Source of the DNA: a virus
Strand: one strand, 5' to 3'
DNA length: 64,000 nt
Virus record (IMG/VR): IMGVR_UViG_3300023115_001620
Location: 1-64,000 of that record
Shown here: positions 8,783 to 17,043 of the stretch, piece by piece
How positions within the stretch are numbered: position 1 is the first letter of the stretch
How the letters are laid out: each line of letters begins with the position of its first letter
Translations under genes and position numbers: made by a program
Notes under the pieces: generated by a model
What the model saw: the letters and a program-made list of their open reading frames with translations, nothing else
The model's database searches: none
What the model was told of the DNA's origin: nothing

Positions 8783-9906
8783 AGATTGCAATTTTAGGCG
8801 CTGGCAGTGCCGGCATTCTTACTACTGGTTGTATCCTTAAAGATTTTAAAAACAGAAATATTGAATGTGAAGTTACCCATATTTTTGATCCTAATATTCC
8901 TATACTAGGAGTAGGAGAAAGCACAACATCAGAAGTGACATTTGCAATAGGACAAGCATTTAATTTTATTTTTGCTACTGAATCAGACGAAATAAAAAGC
9001 ACTACTAAGTATGGTACACACTATATTGACTGGAGAGAAAAAGACATAATTTTTCCTTTTCAATCAGGTTATCATGCTGTTCATTTTGATGCTAGAGACT
9101 TTGCAAAAATGGGACTAGAAAGATTAAAAAGAATATATCCAAATTATAAATTATTACAGGAAAGCTGGCAAGAGTCTAGTGCAGAAAATTATGATTATGT
9201 AATTGATTGTCGCGGACGTCCCCAAGATTTCTCAGATTATAAGGAATGTAATTTAATACTTAATAGTGCTTTAGTTTACGATGATCCTGAACCTAGTGAT
9301 TTTGGATTTACTAGACATGTAGCGCACAAATACGGATGGATGTTTGTAATTCCTTTAAAGCACAGAACATCACACGGTTTCTTATATAATAAAGATTTCT
9401 GCAATAGGCAGGAAGCAGAAGCAGAACTCATACGTATTACAAACGCAACAGAAAAAGATATTGAAAATTTTAGAACATTTACATTGAAGCCTTACTACTG
9501 TAAAAAGACAGTGAATGGACGTATGTTGAAAAACGGTAACAGAGCTGTATTTTTTGAGCCTATGAGTGCTAATTCTCTTTATATGGCTGTCAAAAATACA
9601 CAAATTTTATCTCAATATATGAGGGGAGAAATTAGTCAAGACGAAGCTAACAAATTGTGCATCCTAAACTATCGTGCAGTTGAAGATTTAATTAATCTAA
9701 TTTACCACGGTGGTTCTATATACGACAATGATTTTTGGCAGTGGACAAAAAAACGTGCTTCAAAAAATCTGCAAGAAACTGACGTCTTAAAAAGATATGT
9801 AAAAGATCAAGAAGATGAAATGTTTAAAACTATTACAGAAAGATTTATGGGGCACCATGTTTTACGATATGTAGACAAAGAATTTGAGTTTAATTATTTT
9901 GAGTAA
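8779..9906 (+). CDS. Flavin-dependent halogenase (tryptophan halogenase family)
   Basis: 375 residues, shorter than the usual 500 or so. FAD-binding GAGSAG at 7-12; GVGEST at 44-49, the family hallmark; TTKYGTHYIDW around 75-85, in which Lys77 aligns with the catalytic lysine that carries HOCl in PrnA/RebH; GWMFVIPL at 186-193, the WxWxIP motif with the second Trp replaced by Phe; and FFEPMSANSLYMA, matching the FVEPLEST helix. The family uses FADH2, O2 and halide to halogenate aromatic substrates, often tethered ones. Strong AAGGAG site and ATGA coupling to the gene before. Loss of the second Trp leaves open a monooxygenase-like role. Confidence 0.85.
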   Translation: MKIAILGAGSAGILTTGCILKDFKNRNIECEVTHIFDPNIPILGVGESTTSEVTFAIGQAFNFIFATESDEIKSTTKYGTHYIDWREKDIIFPFQSGYHAVHFDARDFAKMGLERLKRIYPNYKLLQESWQESSAENYDYVIDCRGRPQDFSDYKECNLILNSALVYDDPEPSDFGFTRHVAHKYGWMFVIPLKHRTSHGFLYNKDFCNRQEAEAELIRITNATEKDIENFRTFTLKPYYCKKTVNGRMLKNGNRAVFFEPMSANSLYMAVKNTQILSQYMRGEISQDEANKLCILNYRAVEDLINLIYHGGSIYDNDFWQWTKKRASKNLQETDVLKRYVKDQEDEMFKTITERFMGHHVLRYVDKEFEFNYFE

Positions 9907-9909
9907 ATT

Positions 9910-10674
9910 ATGTCTTTAAACACTTGGTATGATAATTTTGACGAACAATACTTCCGCGATATAATACACACAGGAGTAACAATACTTACGTCTGGCTCTT
10001 CGGGAGAACCTAAAGAAATTTACCAACCTCCAAGTAAAATCAATGCAGATGCAAAATTTGCAATAGATATTCAAGGTATAAATGTTACAAGTAGTGTTTA
10101 TACATGTTTGAACCCTGTAAGAGCAGGCGGCTTATTTGCGCAAACTATCCCTGCATTACTTGTAGGAGCAGATGTTGATCTAGATAAGTTTAATCCTTAC
10201 GAGTATGTTAGAGTTGCCAATAAATACACACACACGCATCTGACACCTAAACAAGCAAAAGCTGTGATGTTAACAAAGGGTTTTAGAGATCTCGATCTAA
10301 CGGGTAAGACTTTTTTGATAGGATCTGAACCTGTCACTTATGATATTATAGAGGCATTTGTACACAGAGGAGCAAAAGTAATTACAATTTGGGGAATGAC
10401 CGAAATAGGAGTCAATGCTATTATGGAGGTTTTTAATAGTATTGAAGATGTAAATAGTATGAAAGAAATCACGCCTAACAATTCGACAATTCTTGGCAGT
10501 ATTTTTAATTGTAATTGGCGTATCATTGATTCGTGTTTGTGGGTATGCGGAGATATATGTGTATACGACGGATGGTTTAATACTAATGATACTGTGATTG
10601 AAAAGGATGGATATTTGTTTTATACTGGTAGAAGTAACGCTATAGTAGATTTTGCTAATCCAAAAAAAGGTTAA
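9910..10674 (+). CDS. Truncated AMP-ligase (acyl-CoA synthetase / adenylation core)
   Basis: 254 residues, about half the size of ANL-superfamily enzymes. TSGSSGEPK at 27-35 is the AMP-binding P-loop, WGMTEIG matches YGxTE, and GYLFYTGRSNAIVDF is the GR hinge region. The usual 150-170 residues before the P-loop are missing and the protein ends just past the hinge, so the C-terminal domain with the catalytic lysine is absent. It resembles the central core of MenE-like (O-succinylbenzoate-CoA ligase) proteins. It may activate a carboxylate as adenylate without thioester transfer, or need a partner. Sits 3 bases after the halogenase and 1 base before the radical SAM gene. Confidence 0.8.
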   Translation: MSLNTWYDNFDEQYFRDIIHTGVTILTSGSSGEPKEIYQPPSKINADAKFAIDIQGINVTSSVYTCLNPVRAGGLFAQTIPALLVGADVDLDKFNPYEYVRVANKYTHTHLTPKQAKAVMLTKGFRDLDLTGKTFLIGSEPVTYDIIEAFVHRGAKVITIWGMTEIGVNAIMEVFNSIEDVNSMKEITPNNSTILGSIFNCNWRIIDSCLWVCGDICVYDGWFNTNDTVIEKDGYLFYTGRSNAIVDFANPKKG

Positions 10675-10675
10675 T

Positions 10676-12697
10676 ATGAAAATAAAAAATACATATGATA
10701 TTATTATAATGACAGAAGGAAGTGATCCTGTTTTTAATGTTGCAAGAGCATTAGGTGGGTACAAAATTGCTTCTGCACTGCGTAACGAAGGGTATAGTGT
10801 ATTTGTATTAAGTAACTTTTCTCACTTTATACAAAAAGGTAATATTAATCAAATCCTAGATAAACTGATAGGTGACAATACTTTGTGGGTAGGATTTAGT
10901 TCTACACTGTTTATGAGATCACAAAAAGATGTTTATAGAAAACGTCATACAAGAGATACAGCAAAACAGAATATGTTATGGCATTGGCCTACTAATGACA
11001 TTGATGTAAAATCAATGACAGATTACATACGTTCTAAAGGAATAAAAACTGTCTATGGTGGTATGATGGATGCACATCGTGTGCCATTAGTTAGTGATTG
11101 TATAGACTATTATGTAGTAGGAATGGGCGAACATGCAGCTTTACACATAACAGATCATATAAAAAATGGTACTATACTTAATTATAATCCTGCTTACGGA
11201 TTGAAGCCAAAAGTAATTGATTACGATCAAAGAGGAGAGCTTTTTGACTTTAGGAATGCGCACATAAATTATGTGCCAGAAGATTTTTGGAATCCAGAAG
11301 ATGGCATGGGTATAGAGTTTGGTCGAGGATGTATTTTTAGATGTAAGTTTTGTGCATATCCATTGATTGGTAAGAAGAAAGGAGACTTGTCCTTTTTAAG
11401 AGAAAAAGAACGGATAAAAGATGAACTAAAACAAAACTATGAATTATATGGCACTACTAAGTATGTAATTATAGATGATACATTCAACGAGCAAACAATA
11501 AAATTACAAGCAATAGCAGATGCTATAGATGAAATAGATTTGCCAGAACAGTTACAATTTGCAGCTTTTATTAGAATTGACTTAATAGCAAGATACCCTG
11601 AACAACTAGAACTACTTAAGAAAATAAATGTACGTGCTTGGTTTTTAGGTGTAGAAAGTTTAAATTATGAGTCAGCAAAAGCAATTGGAAAAGGATGTCC
11701 TAAAGAAGTTATATTTGAAACAATCAAAAATGCAAAAGAAAAATTTAACGGATCATTAAGTGTATACGGCAGTTTTATTGCAGGACTTCCGCATGATAGT
11801 AGAGAAACTATGGATAAATGGACTGCCGAACTTGTAGAGAACAAACATTTATTTGATGCATTTTCGTTTAGTCCTCTAGAACTAGGAACTGCATCTCTCC
11901 TTTCTAAAAATCCAGAACTATATGGATACACAATTGATAAATCTGCAGACACTGCAAACAAGTGGACAAACGAGCATTGGTCCGCAGATGAAACAGTGGA
12001 ATATGTAAAGCATTTGCAAAGCACAATTTTAGAGGACATCAGAGTGTCTACTTTCTTTTTGATGTTTTATCAATGTTTAGGTTTTACTTTTGATGAGCTT
12101 AGAGTAATGACATTCACAGAACTTTTTGCAAATAGTAAGGTTAGGAGAAAAGCTAGGCAGTATTTAGAAAAAAGTTATTATTCTAAAGTTGAAAACTTTT
12201 TAGGTGTAGAACCTACCCAACCTAATATCAAATACATGAAAAATCTATCAATAGAGCAAAGCATTAAAGACAGTTTGAAAGAAGAATTTTTACAAGTAAA
12301 AAATTTAGTAGATGTTCCTGAATTAGAAGTTCTCAAGGCAGTAGAGGATATTACAGAATGTAAAACTGCTAATGCTATTGTACAAAATGTTAAAAAAATT
12401 ATTGGCTGTGAAATTTATCCTAGCTTTTTTATTCAGGCTGCAGATAGTTATTTAAAACCTAGAACTGAATCGGGTGCTACTGGTATACAAATAGTGCTTA
12501 ACTTAGATGCTCCTATCACCTGGGACGAAGCAGTTGATGTATACTATGACTGTGCTGTATTAGATCTTAGCAACATGCATAGTATACAAACTGATAAAGA
12601 AGACAGGATTTTCTTACATATCACAATTTTAGACAAACCATATGAAGATGTGTTGCAAATTCTTAGTGAAAATGAAAGTGAGGTTTTTAATGTTTGA
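10676..12697 (+). CDS. B12-binding-type radical SAM enzyme
   Basis: 673 residues from the ATG at 10676, which follows AAAAGG and comes one base after the previous stop. The N-terminal ~190 residues look like a cobalamin-binding Rossmann domain (DIIIMTEGSDPVFNVARALGG; later VYGGMMDAHR and DYYVVGMGE). The radical SAM cluster motif CIFRCKFC has Cys219, Cys223 and Cys226, followed by YVIIDDTFNEQ and WFLGVESLNYESAKAIGKG, standard barrel motifs. About 230 C-terminal residues are unassigned. Such enzymes do methylations, ring contractions or other radical steps; the reaction here is unknown. Confidence 0.85.
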   Translation: MKIKNTYDIIIMTEGSDPVFNVARALGGYKIASALRNEGYSVFVLSNFSHFIQKGNINQILDKLIGDNTLWVGFSSTLFMRSQKDVYRKRHTRDTAKQNMLWHWPTNDIDVKSMTDYIRSKGIKTVYGGMMDAHRVPLVSDCIDYYVVGMGEHAALHITDHIKNGTILNYNPAYGLKPKVIDYDQRGELFDFRNAHINYVPEDFWNPEDGMGIEFGRGCIFRCKFCAYPLIGKKKGDLSFLREKERIKDELKQNYELYGTTKYVIIDDTFNEQTIKLQAIADAIDEIDLPEQLQFAAFIRIDLIARYPEQLELLKKINVRAWFLGVESLNYESAKAIGKGCPKEVIFETIKNAKEKFNGSLSVYGSFIAGLPHDSRETMDKWTAELVENKHLFDAFSFSPLELGTASLLSKNPELYGYTIDKSADTANKWTNEHWSADETVEYVKHLQSTILEDIRVSTFFLMFYQCLGFTFDELRVMTFTELFANSKVRRKARQYLEKSYYSKVENFLGVEPTQPNIKYMKNLSIEQSIKDSLKEEFLQVKNLVDVPELEVLKAVEDITECKTANAIVQNVKKIIGCEIYPSFFIQAADSYLKPRTESGATGIQIVLNLDAPITWDEAVDVYYDCAVLDLSNMHSIQTDKEDRIFLHITILDKPYEDVLQILSENESEVFNV

Positions 12698-12914
12698 ACA
12701 ATTATTTTACATATACTATTTTCCTGTAACTTTTTTTGCAATATATACAATTGAAAAAGAAGTAAAATGTAATACCTTTGTTGGTAGTGTTTGGAGTAGA
12801 GTTACCTTACTTGAGCGTTTAGTTGCATGTATGATACCTTTGTATAGAGAATTTATACTAATAATCTTGTATATCCAAAGCCGGAAACCTAGTTGGTTTC
12901 CTAAGCCTTTGTAA
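12690..12914 (+). CDS. Small membrane protein
   Basis: 74 residues from the ATG at 12690, 8 bases inside the end of the radical SAM gene; GTGAGG upstream supports this over the in-frame ATG at 12642. Two hydrophobic segments are visible, FYIYYFPVTFFAIY near the N-terminus and LVACMIPLYREFILIILYI in the second half. No family recognised. Its place inside the P450-halogenase operon could mean a membrane tether or export role, which is inference only. Confidence 0.5.
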   Translation: MFEQLFYIYYFPVTFFAIYTIEKEVKCNTFVGSVWSRVTLLERLVACMIPLYREFILIILYIQSRKPSWFPKPL

Positions 12915-12923
12915 GGAAACGCA

Positions 12924-13454
12924 ATGTCATATTATGAAAACGTCGACCTACCATCCTTTTTAAATTTGTATACCCAGCTACAACAGCTAGATGTTGAATG
13001 GACTGGAAATCAAATTTGTATGAATGCTCCGCAAAATTTAACTTATGATACTACATTTGGAGTTGGCAGATTATTAAAAGAGTACAAGTTTGGAGATAAG
13101 ATAGGACAAAATGAAGTAATTAAATCTTTAAAGGACGGAAATTGGCATTTGTGCGATATATTTGTAGATACACAATTTGAAGAATTATTTAATGCTGTTA
13201 AGTCTAGGTATAAAATAGGGAGGATACGTCTTATGAAATCGGCTCCTAATACTTGTTTAGCATGGCATCAAGATCCTGTACCTAGACTACACTATCCTAT
13301 CAAAACGCAGGAAGGCTGCTTAATGGTAATAGAAGACGAAGTAAGACACTTAGAACAAGATAAATGGTGTCTTACACGCACTACACACGCTCATACAGCA
13401 CTCAACGGCAGCAAAGAGGATCGTATACATATTGTTGCTGATATATTTCCATGA
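12924..13454 (+). CDS. Aspartyl/asparaginyl beta-hydroxylase-like (2OG-Fe(II)) protein
   Basis: 176 residues; AAGGAAAC precedes the ATG. RLMKSAPNTCLAWHQDPVPR supplies an HxD pair, and THAHTALNGSKEDRIHIVADI gives the distal His and the Arg that binds 2-oxoglutarate, the spacing seen in the Asp/Asn hydroxylase cupin family. The family hydroxylates side chains or small molecules using Fe(II), O2 and 2-oxoglutarate. It ends in an ATGA overlap with a methyltransferase, so it belongs to the same run of tailoring enzymes. Confidence 0.7.
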   Translation: MSYYENVDLPSFLNLYTQLQQLDVEWTGNQICMNAPQNLTYDTTFGVGRLLKEYKFGDKIGQNEVIKSLKDGNWHLCDIFVDTQFEELFNAVKSRYKIGRIRLMKSAPNTCLAWHQDPVPRLHYPIKTQEGCLMVIEDEVRHLEQDKWCLTRTTHAHTALNGSKEDRIHIVADIFP

Positions 13455-14050
13455 TATTTAGAAAAACTAATACATTTTCAATTTTTGATCAATTTGTAGA
13501 TGACTACAATGGCAAAACAATATTAGACTTCGGAGGTAACAGAGGTAATCTTATCGCTTCTAGCGAGGGTAAAATAAGTCAGGAAAACTATACTTGTTTA
13601 GATATAAGTAAACAAGCTCTTAGTGTTTTGCACAAGGATTTTCCTCTGGTCAAAAGTATTCATTGGAATAAATACCATTCTTACTATAATCCTACAGGAA
13701 ATATAAAAGAACCATTTCCTAAATTACAATTTTATGATATCGTATTTGCAAATAGTGTGTTTACACATCTAACTCTAAAAGAAACACTATATTGCTTAGA
13801 GCAAATTACACAATATACTAATAGAATAGCTTTTACTTATATAGATCCTAGTAACAATCAATTTTTAAAAAAATTCAATGAAAAGTATTGTAAATTGTCA
13901 TTTGATAATACCGATGAATCATATACAAACGACGAAAATGGAATATTTTGGAGTGCATTTAAGACAGAATATTTACTACATTTATTACCGCATACTAATA
14001 TTAAACATGGCAGTACTAATTGGTTTAACTTTATCGACATCACAATTTAG
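13451..14050 (+). CDS. Class I SAM-dependent methyltransferase
   Basis: 199 residues. TILDFGGNRGNLI is motif I (E/DxGxGxG-like), YTCLDISKQAL supplies the acidic residue after strand 2, and YDIVFANSVFTHLTLKETL is the strand-4 region with the usual 'FTH' turn. Small-molecule O- or N-methyltransferases often look like this. Coupled to the hydroxylase gene by ATGA and last gene of the tight 7023-14050 run. Substrate unknown. Confidence 0.8.
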   Translation: MIFRKTNTFSIFDQFVDDYNGKTILDFGGNRGNLIASSEGKISQENYTCLDISKQALSVLHKDFPLVKSIHWNKYHSYYNPTGNIKEPFPKLQFYDIVFANSVFTHLTLKETLYCLEQITQYTNRIAFTYIDPSNNQFLKKFNEKYCKLSFDNTDESYTNDENGIFWSAFKTEYLLHLLPHTNIKHGSTNWFNFIDITI

Positions 14051-14068
14051 TTATGTATCATAACTAAA
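14046..14068 (+). repeat. Perfect 10-bp inverted repeat, possible operator or processing hairpin
   Basis: TTTAGTTATG and CATAACTAAA pair perfectly around a 3-base loop. It overlaps the methyltransferase stop codon and lies just before a late-promoter motif. There is no T-run, so it is not a standard terminator. Confidence 0.5.
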
Positions 14069-14070
14069 TG

Positions 14071-14078
14071 AATAAATA
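14071..14078 (+). promoter_or_regulatory. T4-late-like promoter motif AATAAATA
   Basis: AATAAATA lies 24 bases before the ATG at 14102, and a strong AAGGAG ribosome site follows. Probably gives the two small membrane proteins their own late transcript. Confidence 0.45.
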
Positions 14079-14101
14079 TAAAGTATAAAAAGGAGATTAC
14101 A

Positions 14102-14320
14102 ATGACAACACTTACAGCACATCTTCATAAAGAAGGAGCAGGCGGCAATTATTTCGGACATTTAAAAATAGGGCTTAATATGATCATATGGTCTGCCGCA
14201 GTATTTGTTACAAGCACAATTCACGGAATTTTTCCGTTTTTATTAAACGATTCATCTATGTATTGTGCAAAAAAACTAGCAAGTTTAGTAGAGCAAACAT
14301 TTAGTCATCACGAGGCGTAA
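14102..14320 (+). CDS. Small membrane protein, HG-FPFL (DUF6356-like) family, copy 1
   Basis: 72 residues behind a strong AAGGAG site. A hydrophobic segment IGLNMIIWSAAVFVTSTIHGIFPFLL is preceded by HLHKEGAGGNYFGHLK. The same plan (H..-GYFKH, hydrophobic stretch, H-x-FFPFLFP) recurs in the next gene, so these are tandem paralogues. It resembles the small DUF6356 proteins of bacteria and phages. Function unknown; membrane location is likely. Confidence 0.55.
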   Translation: MTTLTAHLHKEGAGGNYFGHLKIGLNMIIWSAAVFVTSTIHGIFPFLLNDSSMYCAKKLASLVEQTFSHHEA

Positions 14321-14321
14321 A

Positions 14322-14594
14322 ATGAAGTTTGGAGATTTAGGCAAGTATGGATGGTTAGTGAACACTGAACATCTTAGAGAAGTCCGTAGTGGCTATTTTA
14401 AGCATATGTGGTATGCGATTAAAATTTCCTCTTGGGGATTACTTAATCCTATTACAGGTTATATTCATGCCTTTTTTCCGTTTTTATTTCCAAATACGCC
14501 GCATAGGATAGCAATGCGTACTGTTGAGATGGCCGAGGAAATGATAGCAGAATTAAAAGCTACAATTGAAGCAGAAGACGCTGCAAAGAAGTAG
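14322..14594 (+). CDS. Small membrane protein, HG-FPFL (DUF6356-like) family, copy 2
   Basis: 90 residues, one base after copy 1. SGYFKHMWYAIKISSWGLLNP and YIHAFFPFLFPNTPHRIA parallel the neighbour, with a longer charged C-terminal helix (MAEEMIAELKATIEAEDAAKK). Tandem arrangement and shared motifs suggest duplication. Last gene before the convergent terminator. Function unknown. Confidence 0.55.
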   Translation: MKFGDLGKYGWLVNTEHLREVRSGYFKHMWYAIKISSWGLLNPITGYIHAFFPFLFPNTPHRIAMRTVEMAEEMIAELKATIEAEDAAKK

Positions 14595-14613
14595 GCAAAA
14601 AAAATTTAGTCAT

Positions 14614-14640
14614 AAAAAAACGCCCAACGGGCGTTTTTTT
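14614..14640. terminator. Bidirectional intrinsic terminator
   Basis: CGCCC-AAC-GGGCG stem-loop flanked by seven A on one side and seven T on the other, between convergent genes ending at 14594 (plus) and 14651 (minus). The A/T flanks extend the stem and give a U-run in both directions. Confidence 0.9.
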
Positions 14641-14650
14641 ATCTTATGTA

Positions 14651-16117
14651 TTAATATAAGTCTATCCATCCTGCTGTGGAGTTTGAGACGCCGCCGCCGG
14701 CTAAACCTGTGTCACTTACATAGCCTACAAATTTTTGAGTATCTTGTAAAAACGCAAGCATTCCTTCTACAGGCGATGTTATTGCAGCATCACGTGTTGC
14801 TGCATCTGCATAAACGCCAGGTTTAATTGCACCTTGAACGTCTAGTGTTGCTGTAGGATTAATTGTGCCTATACCAAATTGTTGATCTTTCCATGAGTAG
14901 TAGTTTGCACCATTCGCAAAATCGGCAGTTGAAGTTGATGCAACAAGTATTGCATTTTCTCTTGCTTGGATAATACCTGTAATTAATTGACCATTTACAT
15001 CATCACGTGTAAATCTAATCATTCCATATGTTAAAGCTGTATTACCACTTAGATCTGCTTCGCTTGTTCTAATAAAGTCTAATTGACTTCTTTCGTTGAC
15101 TGCGTCAATTTTGATGACGCTTTGACTTGCATTTTCATTGTTACCAAATGTTACAATGTTTGTTGAAGATTGGTATGTAGGTGCTTTGATTGTGCCAGCA
15201 GTTCCGTCGATAATCATATCACTATCATCTGCAAATACAGAGCCAACAACATCACCGTAAAGTGTTGCAGTATCATGATTTAGTATGACATTCAGATCTG
15301 GACCAACGACTGTTCCGCGTATGGGACCATCTACACTACCAATAAATGTAGGAGTAGCACCGCCTTGAATTATGACTTGGCCGTTTTCGCCGCGCCTCAA
15401 ATCACCAGTAAAGTTATCTAGTACTGTATATGTATCTGTAGGATCTCTAACGTCTACCATTGCTGCTTTAGTAAACTCATCAATCATTAAGTTTCCTAAG
15501 CCATCATAAAGGCTACCGTAAAAATCACCTCTATGTGTATTTGTAACAGGATCGACAATAATTGTGCTGTCATTGCCTGCAATAGTTAGTGTATGTGTTT
15601 GTTCTTGCGATAAAATACGATCTGTAAGGGATGTTGCAGGAGTATTTGCCCATGCTGTACCGTCATAGTACATAATATCAAAGTTTTTTGGATTATCTAA
15701 AACTACGCCTGTTATATCGTCGATTGTAGTTAATGAATTGATTTTATTTGCAAGTGAATCAATACGTATGTTTTTCCAATTTAAACCGTCATAAGAAATG
15801 ATATCAAAGTTTTCTGAGTTTGAGACACTAAGATCTGTTAGGTCATCTAGTTCTAACGCAGACTGTCTATTGTTCCATTCGTTAGTTAATGAGTTGTAAA
15901 CAAGGACATCGCCGTCTTGCAAACCTGCTATGTCAGTATCAAGTAATCCTGCTACTGTGTTAGAAACTTCTCCAGATGCTGCAATAAGTATGCCACCTAA
16001 CGTGGATCCGTCACCCACATAAAGTGATTTTGTATCTGTAGCATAAATTAATTCGCCTTCTAACGGCGTTATTAGCTGACGTTCTGCATCAGTTCCACGT
16101 CTTAAACGTAATGCCAT
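14651..16117 (-). CDS. Tail fibre / baseplate-like structural protein
   Basis: 488 residues. The first 45 residues (LRLRRGTDAERQLITPLEGELIY then TDTKSLYVGDGSTLGG) match the N-terminal hub module found on many phage fibre and tropism-determinant proteins. The body is Asp/Asn/Thr-rich, beta-prone and repetitive: two copies of an [FY]DI-[IM]-[SY]YDG-x-x-W-x-N unit near residues 104-115 and 148-158, and many GDVVG/DGPIRG-like turns. The C-terminal 100 residues include GIGTINPTATLDVQGAI, a sequence seen in fibre-shaft or chaperone-like endings. Probably part of the virion adsorption apparatus. Which fibre it is cannot be decided here. Confidence 0.65.
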   Translation of the reverse strand: MALRLRRGTDAERQLITPLEGELIYATDTKSLYVGDGSTLGGILIAASGEVSNTVAGLLDTDIAGLQDGDVLVYNSLTNEWNNRQSALELDDLTDLSVSNSENFDIISYDGLNWKNIRIDSLANKINSLTTIDDITGVVLDNPKNFDIMYYDGTAWANTPATSLTDRILSQEQTHTLTIAGNDSTIIVDPVTNTHRGDFYGSLYDGLGNLMIDEFTKAAMVDVRDPTDTYTVLDNFTGDLRRGENGQVIIQGGATPTFIGSVDGPIRGTVVGPDLNVILNHDTATLYGDVVGSVFADDSDMIIDGTAGTIKAPTYQSSTNIVTFGNNENASQSVIKIDAVNERSQLDFIRTSEADLSGNTALTYGMIRFTRDDVNGQLITGIIQARENAILVASTSTADFANGANYYSWKDQQFGIGTINPTATLDVQGAIKPGVYADAATRDAAITSPVEGMLAFLQDTQKFVGYVSDTGLAGGGVSNSTAGWIDLY

Positions 16118-16147
16118 TCTATTACTCCTGAACTCTGTTGTTAAATA

Positions 16148-16155
16148 TATTTATC
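16148..16155 (-). promoter_or_regulatory. T4-late-like promoter motif GATAAATA
   Basis: Minus-strand GATAAATA, 30 bases before the start of the fibre-like gene and followed by an AGGAG site, as expected for a late structural gene. Confidence 0.5.
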
Positions 16156-16169
16156 TAATTCAGGTGATA

Positions 16170-16466
16170 TTATTTTCTTTTTTTTATAAATGATCGCACT
16201 TGCGATTTTACATCTTTAACAACTCTTTCCGAGTCAATTTTGAAGTCAACTTTTACAATTGCATCATCATATTCTTCAAAAAAAGCATTCAATGATTCTT
16301 CGGCATCATCAAATTCGGGACCTTTAATATCAATTTCCCATACATCACCGTTATCGAAATATACAACCGCAGAATTTAGATATTCAATAGGCACAGCTTT
16401 TATTTCTATATCTTCGAAAACTTCTGGCCAATGGTTGATAATTTCTTGCGGGAGCTTATCAGGCAC
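16170..16466 (-). CDS. Conserved phage protein of unknown function
   Basis: 98 residues, acidic, no membrane segment. Overlaps the preceding gene by 8 bases. The central part (VVYFDNGDVWEIDIKG, then EESLNAFFEEYDDAIVKVDFKID) is beta-alpha-like, and the C-terminus is basic (VRSFIKKRK). The type recurs next to fibre/structural genes in marine myoviruses, but no function is known. Confidence 0.5.
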   Translation of the reverse strand: MPDKLPQEIINHWPEVFEDIEIKAVPIEYLNSAVVYFDNGDVWEIDIKGPEFDDAEESLNAFFEEYDDAIVKVDFKIDSERVVKDVKSQVRSFIKKRK

Positions 16467-17034
16467 TTTCTGGAGACTTCGCTTTGGATGCTTTTTTCTT
16501 AGTAGGCACTAATTCTTCTGCTTGTTCTCTAAGAGCCTTTGCTTCTTTGAATAGTGCATCTGCTTGCGAACGATATTGAGCAGCCAAGTCTTCATTAGAT
16601 AAAACAGTATCATCAGAAACCTCTGCTACTACGTTAGCAGTTTCACCTGTAGCAGGTTTCGGCGCCAACTCTGCTACTGTAACACCTTCTTGCTCTGCAA
16701 TAATTTGATTAAGTTCTGCAAGATTAATAACACTTTTGGTAGTAGGAGTCATTTCAATTTGCTTAGTTTCTAGTTTCACCATTTTACCTGTTCTGTGAAA
16801 ACTTGCAAGCATATTTCTACCATCTGGTAGTGTTGTTCTTGCCATTGCATCAGCTAAATGAGTGCTGTCTTGGCCCGAAGCTGATTCTACTACTTTCATT
16901 AGTGCATCGTGATCTTCGGCATTTAGATTTTCTGTTGTAACTATTACGCAATTTTCTGGCTCGTTAGGTACAACTCTGTATGCTACAATTACTTTACGAC
17001 CGTTCGTAATTAATCTTCCTACATGTTTTAACAT
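16459..17034 (-). CDS. Conserved T4-like marine phage protein, unknown function
   Basis: 191 residues. The N-terminal 85 residues (MLKHVGRLITNGRKVIVAYRVVPNEPENCVIV ... MARTTLPDGRNMLASFHRTG, given in two parts) form a globular domain known from cyanophage hypothetical proteins. A linker follows, then a C-terminal helix rich in Ala/Glu (SQADALFKEAKALREQAEEL) and a Lys/Ser tail. Probably virion- or assembly-related by position. Confidence 0.55.
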   Translation of the reverse strand: MLKHVGRLITNGRKVIVAYRVVPNEPENCVIVTTENLNAEDHDALMKVVESASGQDSTHLADAMARTTLPDGRNMLASFHRTGKMVKLETKQIEMTPTTKSVINLAELNQIIAEQEGVTVAELAPKPATGETANVVAEVSDDTVLSNEDLAAQYRSQADALFKEAKALREQAEELVPTKKKASKAKSPESA

Positions 17035-17043
17035 TTTATCTCC

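Noticed and set aside
12642-12689. Upstream in-frame ATG for the small membrane protein
   Set aside because: It is inside the radical SAM gene without a ribosome site; ATG 12690 has GTGAGG and gives a normal overlap.
14566-14826. Plus-strand open frame crossing the terminator
   Set aside because: It runs through the bidirectional terminator and opposite the fibre-like gene; no ribosome site or protein-like composition.
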